Part shown: positions 24,531 to 30,617 of the stretch, piece after piece | Layout: each line of letters starts with the position of its first letter | Position numbering within the stretch: position 1 is the stretch's first letter | Origin: an uncultured Pseudomonadota bacterium | GTDB lineage: Bacteria; Myxococcota_A; Polyangia; Nannocystales; Nannocystaceae | Direction: 5' to 3' | DNA length: 35,741 nucleotides | NCBI GenBank assembly: GCA_913061055.1 | Contig: CAJXVA010000034.1 | Coordinates: 1-35,741, forward strand | The notes under the pieces: generated by a model | The model's input: the letters and a program-made list of their open reading frames with translations, nothing else | Told to the model about the DNA's origin: nothing | Databases searched by the model: none | Program-made: the position numbers and the translations under genes

Positions 24531-25400
24531 CTATTCGCCCTCCTCGAGCACTTTGGGGGTCACCGCGCGATGGAAGCCGTTGTAGGCCTTGGACTCGTTG
24601 TGCCCCGGCGTGGGCCACACGCTGCTGAACAGCGGCGCGCCGCCGTCGATGGCCAGCGTGGTGCCGGTCATGAAGGCCGCGCCCTCGCTGAGCAGGAAAC
24701 AGATCCCGCTGCTGATCTCCGCCTCGGTCGACAGCCGCTTGAGGGGGACCGCCTCCTTGAGCTTGGGGATCATCGCCTTCACGGCACCGTCGTAGGTATC
24801 CATGCCGCTGCTCGCGACCCAGCCCGGCGCGACCGCGTTGACCCGGACGCCGGCTGCGGCCCACTCGACCGCGGCGGTTTTCGTCAGGTTGACCATTCCA
24901 GCCCGCGCGGCACCCGAGTGCCCCATGCCCGGCATGCCGTTCCACATGTCCGCGACGATGTTCACCACGCTCCCACCGCGCCGGTTCATGCACTGCATGA
25001 ACACTTCGCGCGCCACCAAGAACCCGCCGACGAGGTTCGTCCGCACCACCGTCTCAAACCCCTTCTGGTTGATCGCCGCCAGCGGGGCTGGGTACTGACC
25101 GCCCGCGTTGTTCACCAGGCCATCGATCGCCGCGTGCCGCTCGAGCAAGGCCTTGACGACCGACTTCACCCGCTCCTCATCGCGGATGTCGAGCGGCTCG
25201 AGGTCGGCCTTGCCGCCGTCTTCGGCGATCTCGGCGGCCACGGCCTCTAGCTTTTCTCGCTTGCGACCCACCAACACCACGGTCGCGCCCAGCGACGCGA
25301 GCTCGTGAGCGGTGCAACGCCCGATGCCGCTGCCACCTCCGGTCACGATGATGGTCTGGCCCTCGAACAACCCCGGACGAAACACGGATCGATACGTCAT
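24531..25400 (-). CDS. short-chain dehydrogenase/reductase, peroxisomal trans-2-enoyl-CoA reductase (PECR)-like
   Basis: 289 residues from ATG 25400; the frame is open further upstream but into the promoter region. The cofactor site TGGGSGIG (20-27) and NNAGG (97-101) are intact, with Arg46/Lys47 after the second strand suggesting NADPH. The standard SDR active site YxxxK is absent: the region reads HSGAARAGMVNLTK (161-174), so Tyr is replaced by Ser162 and Lys by Arg166. The same HSGAARAG motif is found in mammalian PECR, and related 2,4-dienoyl-CoA reductases also lack YxxxK. Databases often call close relatives citronellol dehydrogenase (AtuB/AtuG). A 2-enoyl-CoA reductase role fits better. 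It is the first gene of the operon. Confidence 0.88.
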   Translation of the reverse strand: MTYRSVFRPGLFEGQTIIVTGGGSGIGRCTAHELASLGATVVLVGRKREKLEAVAAEIAEDGGKADLEPLDIRDEERVKSVVKALLERHAAIDGLVNNAGGQYPAPLAAINQKGFETVVRTNLVGGFLVAREVFMQCMNRRGGSVVNIVADMWNGMPGMGHSGAARAGMVNLTKTAAVEWAAAGVRVNAVAPGWVASSGMDTYDGAVKAMIPKLKEAVPLKRLSTEAEISSGICFLLSEGAAFMTGTTLAIDGGAPLFSSVWPTPGHNESKAYNGFHRAVTPKVLEEGE

Positions 25401-25569
25401 GCCCAACTTGGGGCGAGGCCTCTGATCCTCCACCCACCCCGAGCGTAACGAGAATGTGGGCCCGACAACGAACCGGCCGCGGCTGCAGATTCGCACTCCG
25501 CCGGCGCAGGCTGTAGCTGCAAACTCGCAGGATGGCTGAACGCCGGCCGGGATGGTAGGAAAGTGGCCG
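25401..25569. promoter_or_regulatory. divergent promoter region of the carboxylase operon and SCP2 gene
   Basis: 169 non-coding bases between two divergent starts, the only obvious promoter region for the six-gene minus-strand operon. It contains a pair of 14-base direct repeats described separately. No convincing -35/-10 pair could be recognised in either direction. Confidence 0.65.
25482..25529 (+). repeat. 14-bp direct repeat pair, candidate operator
   Basis: GCTGCAGATTCGCA at 25482-25495 and GCTGCAAACTCGCA at 25516-25529 match at 12 of 14 positions. Their starts are 34 bp apart, a little over three helical turns, so a regulator could bind both on one face. Each copy has a weakly palindromic core (TGC-N6-GCA). 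No regulator gene is adjacent. Confidence 0.55.
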
Positions 25570-25869
25570 ATGAGCATCGAATCGGCGACGACGACGATCA
25601 AAGAGAAGGTCGGCGAAGACTGCGGTCTGGCCTCTACCCTGAAGTTCGACTGTGGCGATGACGGCGTCATTTTTCTCGACGCCAACGTCGTGCCCAACGT
25701 GGTCAACAACGAGGACAGCGATGCCGCCTGCACCGTGAAGCTCTCGCTTGCAGACCTCGAGGCGATGATCGGCGGAGAGCTCGACCCCATGGCTGCGTTC
25801 TCGCTGGGCAAGCTTCAGCTCGACGGCGACATGGCCGTGGCCATGAAGCTGGGCAACGTCATCAAGTAG
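25570..25869 (+). CDS. SCP2 sterol/lipid-carrier domain protein
   Basis: 99 residues, a single SCP2 domain: TIKEKVGEDCGLASTLKFDC, GVIFLDANVVPNVV, CTVKLSLADLEAMIGGELDPM, AAFSLGKLQLDGDMAVAMKL. The fold binds fatty acids, fatty acyl-CoAs or sterols in a hydrophobic tunnel and shuttles them between enzymes. ATG 25570 is chosen over ATG 25552 because a TAGGAAAG ribosome site lies between them. It is divergent from the acyl-CoA operon, suggesting joint use of lipid-like CoA esters, and it is followed by a strong intrinsic terminator. Cytosolic. Confidence 0.9.
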   Translation: MSIESATTTIKEKVGEDCGLASTLKFDCGDDGVIFLDANVVPNVVNNEDSDAACTVKLSLADLEAMIGGELDPMAAFSLGKLQLDGDMAVAMKLGNVIK

Positions 25870-25904
25870 CAGCATTCGCTGCCTCAACGAAAACACGGAA
25901 GAAG

Positions 25905-25939
25905 AAACGCCACCGGGGTCGTCCCCAGGTGGCGTTTTT
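25905..25939 (+). terminator. rho-independent terminator of the SCP2 gene
   Basis: AAACGCCACCGGGG and CCCC-A-GGTGGCGTTT form a 14-bp stem with one bulged A around the loop TCGT, followed by a run of five T ending at 25939. It lies 36 bases after the SCP2 stop and 24 bases before the convergent xth stop. The minus strand has only a T/C-rich tail, so it acts mainly on the plus strand. Confidence 0.93.
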
Positions 25940-25962
25940 CGTTGGTTCCCCGGCGTGCGGCC

Positions 25963-26745
25963 TCAACGCGTGAAGCGTCCAGTCACCGGCACGTGATCGC
26001 TTGGCGTGTCCCAGCCCCGGGGCACCATGTCGTGCTTCACGCCAACGCAACGCTCGGCCAGGGAGTCGGTCGCGTAGATGTGGTCGATGCGAAAGCCCTG
26101 GTTTCGCTCGAAACCCTGGGTTCGGTAGTCGAACCAGGTGAAGTGATCCCCACCGGATTCAAACTTCCGGAAGCAGTCGGTGAACCCAAAGTCGAGCAAC
26201 GCCCGAAGTCGCGATTTTTCGTCTTCGGTGAACAGCATCTGATCCCGCAGACGCTCCGGGTCGTAAAGGTCCCGGTCCTCGAGCGCGATGTTGAAGTCGC
26301 CGACCACCGCGATCGCTTGGTCCGGCGAGTAGTTGGAGGCGATCTCCTCGCGCAGGCGTTCCAGCCACGCGAGCTTGTACTCGAACGCGGCGCTTCCCAA
26401 CGAGGTGCCGTTGGGGACGTAGAGATTGTAGACCCGAATCCCGTCCACCACCACGTTGAGAATGCGAGGGTGCTTGTCCGGAGGGTCGGCCAAGAACCCG
26501 CTGTTGGTTTCCTCGGGCTTCGACTTGGTCAGCGTCGCCACGCCGGCCAACGCCCGACCGCCATGAATCGTGACGTGATAGCCGAGCTCGAGAAACGGCA
26601 CTTTGGGGAACAGGGCGTCCTCGACCTTGCTCTCTTGCAGGCAAACGATGTCGGGCTCGTGCTCGGCCAAGTACTCGGTGACGTGGTCGAGCCGGGCCCG
26701 GATCGAGTTCACATTCCACGTCGTGATCGTCAGCTCGCCGCCCAT
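25963..26745 (-). CDS. xth: exodeoxyribonuclease III
   Basis: 260 residues, the family length. Motifs of the Mg-dependent endonuclease/exonuclease/phosphatase fold are all present: TWNVNSIRAR (9-18), CLQESKVED with Glu38, YVPNGTSLG, VVGDFNIA, FRIDHIYAT and the C-terminal SDHVPVTGRF. The enzyme is the AP endonuclease of base-excision repair and a 3'-5' exonuclease on duplex DNA. Start ATG 26745 is 31 bases after the esterase gene on the same strand. It converges on the SCP2 gene across a terminator. Nothing odd. Confidence 0.94.
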   Translation of the reverse strand: MGGELTITTWNVNSIRARLDHVTEYLAEHEPDIVCLQESKVEDALFPKVPFLELGYHVTIHGGRALAGVATLTKSKPEETNSGFLADPPDKHPRILNVVVDGIRVYNLYVPNGTSLGSAAFEYKLAWLERLREEIASNYSPDQAIAVVGDFNIALEDRDLYDPERLRDQMLFTEDEKSRLRALLDFGFTDCFRKFESGGDHFTWFDYRTQGFERNQGFRIDHIYATDSLAERCVGVKHDMVPRGWDTPSDHVPVTGRFTR

Positions 26746-26776
26746 GCGGCGGGGACTCTACACCAGACGCAACGCG

Positions 26777-27976
26777 TCAGCAGCCGGGACCATTGCACTC
26801 GCCGACCCGCGGGGTGGACGAGCCGATCCCGACCGAGCACCATTCCGGGAGCGAGGGCGGCGTCCCGGCATCCCACGGAGTCTCGCCGTCCTCGAGCCAG
26901 TACGGGTGATCGAGGAAGAACTTCCACATCCCGGCAAATGGCGTCAGATCGGGTTTCCCGCTCTCGAACGGCGGCGCGGAGTGGCCGCAGTTGTGCTCGC
27001 ACTCCACCACTGCATGACCATCGGCCATGAGCTCGGCTTCGAGGTTCTCCGAGGTGTTCGTGAAGTTGAGCGCGACACACACATCACTGGGTCCGCCCCA
27101 CAGGACCATCGCCGGCATGATGTGGACCGCTCCGTTCCACGGCTTGACGAGACCTCCTGTGCCCCCGGAGAGCACGATGATCGACGAGAGGTACTCGCTG
27201 CGTGCCCAACCCAGCTGCGAGGTGAACAGCGCACCCGCGCTCACGCCCACACTGCTGACGCAGGTGTTGTCGATCGAGTACGTCTGAGCGGCGCACGCGA
27301 GCATGTCGTCGAAGAACACAAACTCTTCCTCCATGCGCTCGTTCGAGTCGACCGAGGAGAACGGCCAACGAAAGATCAGGTCGCCCTTTTCTGCGGGGAC
27401 GAGCGCCAGGAAGCGGAATTGGTCGACGGCGTTTTGCACGTCGGCCTCTTCGATGAAGTCCGCCGCGCTCCCGCCAAGCCAGTGCCACAAGAACGCCACG
27501 GGTAGCTGCTCCCCGGGCTGGAGATCGCTGGGCGCGACGACGAACACGTCACGCGCGTTGCCCGAGCTTGCGAAGGTGTTCCACCCGGGAATGAACGGCG
27601 GGCACACGCCGCTGGGCTCCGGGAGGGGCAGCGGCGTCTCGGCGCCGTCCGGGGGTGCCGTGCCGCACAGAACGTCGAGCGCACCGGGAGGGTCGATCGG
27701 CCCGCCGGTGGTCGTCTCCCCTGCGGTGGTCGTCTCGCTCCCCGCTTCGCTCGAGCTCTCGTCCGCGGCCGAGGTTCCCTCCGCCGAAGCCTGACTCGAC
27801 GCGCTCGACCCGGGAACGGCAGGTCCGGTGGTGACGACGCCCGTCGATGCGGCCCCGCTGGAGCCGGACGTGTCCCCACCGGCCGACGCCGCCGACTCTG
27901 ATCCACATCCAAACAGCGCCATTGACGCCATCACCAACCCGCAAAACCAACCATTCTGCACAGTACGTCTCATCAT
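26777..27976 (-). CDS. secreted esterase-like lipoprotein (LpqC/PHB-depolymerase-like alpha/beta hydrolase)
   Basis: 399 residues from ATG 27976 (27973 is an alternative). The lipoprotein signal ends LFGC (Cys24), then a Ser/Thr/Gly/Ala/Glu linker runs to about residue 95. The catalytic domain starts near 100 and shows GNARDVFVVAPSDLQPGEQL, FLWHWLGGS (oxyanion region) and the nucleophile elbow GVSAG at 244-248 (Ser246), in the order of extracellular polyhydroxybutyrate depolymerase/feruloyl esterase relatives. Further cysteines (104, 125, 228, 239, and the C-terminal GECNGPGC) suggest disulphides outside the cytoplasm. The natural ester substrate cannot be told from sequence. xth follows downstream, probably by chance. 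Confidence 0.82.
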   Translation of the reverse strand: MMRRTVQNGWFCGLVMASMALFGCGSESAASAGGDTSGSSGAASTGVVTTGPAVPGSSASSQASAEGTSAADESSSEAGSETTTAGETTTGGPIDPPGALDVLCGTAPPDGAETPLPLPEPSGVCPPFIPGWNTFASSGNARDVFVVAPSDLQPGEQLPVAFLWHWLGGSAADFIEEADVQNAVDQFRFLALVPAEKGDLIFRWPFSSVDSNERMEEEFVFFDDMLACAAQTYSIDNTCVSSVGVSAGALFTSQLGWARSEYLSSIIVLSGGTGGLVKPWNGAVHIMPAMVLWGGPSDVCVALNFTNTSENLEAELMADGHAVVECEHNCGHSAPPFESGKPDLTPFAGMWKFFLDHPYWLEDGETPWDAGTPPSLPEWCSVGIGSSTPRVGECNGPGC

Positions 27977-28068
27977 GCCAGTCTCTAGGGAGGTTCGCTG
28001 ACAGGCCCGCGGGGTTGCCAAGCCCACGAATCCCGCTGCGCAGGGCCCCATGGCGAGAAAGGACGCAG

Positions 28069-28467
28069 ATGATCGACCCCGCCCATGCCCGAGCACGCTA
28101 CGCCGCCCTGCGGGAGCGCGACAGGACGATTGCGTCCATGCAGAGCAAGCAGCGGATGCGGCCCGTGTTCGGGCATCTGCTCGACGCGGAAGCCCAAGGC
28201 ACGATCGCGGAGGGTCTGCGGCAGCAGCTCACATCGGTCCGCAAAGACGCCACCGCGCTGGCACTCGAGCTGGGCAGGCGGGCGCTGCTCGAGACCGGCG
28301 CGGACGACTTCGGCCGGATTGGAGCCTCGCTGCGTCGGCTCGAGGATCACCTCGATGATGCCCCAGCAGAGGCCCTGGACGCGTGCTTCGACCTGCTCAC
28401 CTTTCTCGACGAACGGGCCGAGCTTTGGGGCAGCGACTCGTGGAGCCCTGCCCCCCCCGATGGCTGA
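28069..28467 (+). CDS. hypothetical helical protein
   Basis: 132 residues from ATG 28069, preceded by GAAAGGA at 28057-28063. It is charged and helical (ARYAALRERDRTIASMQSKQ, ALALELGRRALLETG, ASLRRLEDHLDD), with no signal peptide, cysteine motif or recognised domain, and a short Pro-rich end. It lies 20 bases upstream of the M28 peptidase gene in the same direction and is divergent from the esterase. Function unknown; coding support comes from the ribosome site, position and codon pattern. Confidence 0.7.
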   Translation: MIDPAHARARYAALRERDRTIASMQSKQRMRPVFGHLLDAEAQGTIAEGLRQQLTSVRKDATALALELGRRALLETGADDFGRIGASLRRLEDHLDDAPAEALDACFDLLTFLDERAELWGSDSWSPAPPDG

Positions 28468-28487
28468 GCGTGTAAGGTGCGACCCCG

Positions 28488-29921
28488 ATGTCCCGCGCGC
28501 TCGCTTCGCTCGTGTCCCTGGCGCTCCTCGCCACCGCTTGCAACCGACCCTCCGACGGACCGTCGACCAAGCCGCCGCAGGGGTCCGGGCAGGCCGAAGC
28601 CACCCCCCCGAAGCTCGACCCCGAGCAGCTGGCGAAGGACATCCAAACCCTCGCGGATGATGGCTGGGCCGGACGGTTCACCAAGGACCTCGAGCACCTC
28701 GGCGTTGCGGCCGACTACATCGCCGCGAGCCACAAGGCCGCGGGCATCCAGCCGGTGGGTTCGTCGTACCGAGTGGAGTTTGAATACCCGACCGGCAAAG
28801 AGCCGGGCGACGCCTTCTACCTGTGGGTCGACAGCGAATCGGACACGGTCCAAGTCCACGAAGCCGACGTGCAACCGGCTGCCTTCGGACCCCGGCGCGC
28901 GGTCGTTGGCACACCGGTGTGGGTCGCGGCGAGCAGCACCGAGGGTGTCAAAGGCCGAGCCGTGCTCACCCCAGCCCCAGAAGGTGACGTCCACGTCCGG
29001 GTTCAAGCCCTAGCTTCGGCCGGCGCCTCCGCGGTCTTGTTCGTCACCGAGCATCTCCCGGCTGCAGTCGCAGAGCCACCCACGGACAGCATCGGTGCCG
29101 CGTGGATCACCACCGCCAACGCGACCACCTCGATGAAGCTCCCCAGCGGCCCGGCGCCCAAACAGGCGGCCGAGCTCGAGGGCATCAAGATCTCGATGGC
29201 GCGCTCGGAGAAGGAGGTCCACTCGACCGCCCCGAATGTCGTCGCCTGGATCGAAGGGTCGGAGCGCCCCGAGGAGATCGTGCTGCTCGGCGCCCACTAC
29301 GATCACATCGGGACCAAGGACTTCGGAACGTTCTGCCGCCCGCCAGAGAACGACACCGACCCCGATGATGTGATCTGCAACGGGGCGGACGACAACGCCA
29401 GCGGCACGGCGCTGCTGATGAACATCGCGCGGGCCATTGCAAAGAGCGGCTACCGCCCCAAGCGCTCATTGGTCTTCGCCCACTTCGCGGGTGAGGAGCT
29501 TGGTCTGCATGGGTCCCGCGGCCTGGCCGAGACGCCGCCTGCGGTTGCCCCGTTCAGTACGGGGCACGTCGTCGCGATGCTCAACATGGACATGGTGGGT
29601 CGGCTCGCGGAGGACGGCGTCGAAGTCGGTGGCGAGAAGACGAGCGCGGCTTGGCCGGCGATCATCGCAGCGGCCGCACCCGCGTCGCTGAAGGTCAAGC
29701 ACCCCGAGTCCGTCACCGGTAGGAGCGATCACGCGCATTGGTTCCGACAAGGGATCCCGGTCCTGTTCTTCTTCACCGGAATTCATGCCGACTACCACCG
29801 CACATCCGATGAGTTCGAGACGTTGAACCTGGCCGGGATTGCGGACATCGGCGAGCTGGTGTTGGGCGTCACCCTGGCGTTGGCCGAGGGCGCCGAGGTC
29901 CCGGCGACGCCGAAGAAGTAA
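28488..29921 (+). CDS. M28-family zinc metallopeptidase lipoprotein with PA-like insert
   Basis: 477 residues. The lipoprotein signal ends in LATAC (Cys18) with a Pro/Gly linker. Residues about 130-210 look like a PA-type insert (VVGTPVWVAASSTEGVKGRA, ASAGASAVLFVTE). The peptidase core has the ordered ligands of M28: GAHYDHIG (His270), NGADDNASG (Asp301/302), HFAGEELG (Glu pair), LNMDMVGR (Asp) and HADYHRTSDEF (His). Such enzymes are periplasmic or surface aminopeptidases with two zinc ions. A family-typical GRSDHAHWFRQGIPVLFF segment is present. Start ATG 28488. The hairpins after the stop may end its transcript. Confidence 0.92.
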   Translation: MSRALASLVSLALLATACNRPSDGPSTKPPQGSGQAEATPPKLDPEQLAKDIQTLADDGWAGRFTKDLEHLGVAADYIAASHKAAGIQPVGSSYRVEFEYPTGKEPGDAFYLWVDSESDTVQVHEADVQPAAFGPRRAVVGTPVWVAASSTEGVKGRAVLTPAPEGDVHVRVQALASAGASAVLFVTEHLPAAVAEPPTDSIGAAWITTANATTSMKLPSGPAPKQAAELEGIKISMARSEKEVHSTAPNVVAWIEGSERPEEIVLLGAHYDHIGTKDFGTFCRPPENDTDPDDVICNGADDNASGTALLMNIARAIAKSGYRPKRSLVFAHFAGEELGLHGSRGLAETPPAVAPFSTGHVVAMLNMDMVGRLAEDGVEVGGEKTSAAWPAIIAAAAPASLKVKHPESVTGRSDHAHWFRQGIPVLFFFTGIHADYHRTSDEFETLNLAGIADIGELVLGVTLALAEGAEVPATPKK

Positions 29922-29925
29922 CGGG

Positions 29926-29967
29926 GCGCACGCTCCCCGGATAGGCGTGCGCCCGCCGTTGGCGGGC
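29926..29967 (+). terminator. two overlapping hairpins after the M28 gene
   Basis: GCGCACGC (29926-29933) pairs with GCGTGCGC (29945-29952) around an 11-base loop. GCCCGCC (29951-29957) pairs with GGCGGGC (29961-29967) around GTT. They share two bases, so they are mutually exclusive or stacked. There is no T-run, so intrinsic termination is uncertain. Confidence 0.45.
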
Positions 29968-29993
29968 ACGGTCGAAGCGAGTACCGTGAATCC

Positions 29994-30563
29994 GTGGCGC
30001 ACGAGCCGGCGTACCGCGGAACGATGGTGAGCACCGTCGTTCGCATGATGGACGACGACAGCGAGATCCTCGAAGCGGTCGAGCAACAGCTGCCCCAGCC
30101 GATCCTGCATCGGATGCGAACTTCGACGCGCTTGGCGTGGCTTCCGGCGGAGCCGTTCGACCTGCTCAAGCAGGCGCATTTCGAGCACGTCGGCCTCGAG
30201 CGCTACGTCGCATTCTGGCGTCGTTACATGACCCAGGTCGCGGTCAATCCTCTGTTCCGCAACCTCCTCGAGGGCGGCAAGCGCATCTTCGGCGGCGCCC
30301 CCAGTGGCGTCATCAAGTGGATGCCCAAAGGCTGGGGCCTGTCGACACGGGGCTGCGGCACGTTCAGTGCGGACATCACCGAGACCACGGCCACTCTGAC
30401 GCTCGAGGACGCTCCGCCGTCTTCGCGTCAGTCCTCCACAGGCCACACGTCCAAGGGCACGATCCTCGGCCTGTGCGACCTGCTGTCCATCGAGGGCACC
30501 GTCGAGGTTGACGACTCCCGCATGAACGAGGGCCGTTTCGTCATGCACGCTCGCTGGGCCTGA
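29994..30563 (+). CDS. DUF2378-like (myxobacterial TIGR02265-type) protein
   Basis: 189 residues from GTG 29994. No signal peptide. The stretch LERYVAFWRRYMTQVAVNPL, then LLEGGKRIFGGAPSGVIKWM and a C-terminal beta-rich part with the LCDLLSIEGTVEVDDS pattern recall the myxobacteria-restricted DUF2378 family, in which paralogues are numerous and function is unknown. This assignment is from memory of the family pattern and is moderate. It stands alone between the M28 peptidase and the large Cys-rich protein, all on the plus strand. Confidence 0.68.
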   Translation: MAHEPAYRGTMVSTVVRMMDDDSEILEAVEQQLPQPILHRMRTSTRLAWLPAEPFDLLKQAHFEHVGLERYVAFWRRYMTQVAVNPLFRNLLEGGKRIFGGAPSGVIKWMPKGWGLSTRGCGTFSADITETTATLTLEDAPPSSRQSSTGHTSKGTILGLCDLLSIEGTVEVDDSRMNEGRFVMHARWA

Positions 30564-30617
30564 GCGAATCCGTCCCAACACGGGGGCCGATCGAGCACAC
30601 CGTGGCACCATGGAGAT

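Noticed and set aside
30603..30617. TGGCAC as a sigma-54 -24 box ahead of the Cys-rich protein
   Set aside because: No TTGC-like -12 element at the required spacing, and it would lie too close to the start codon.
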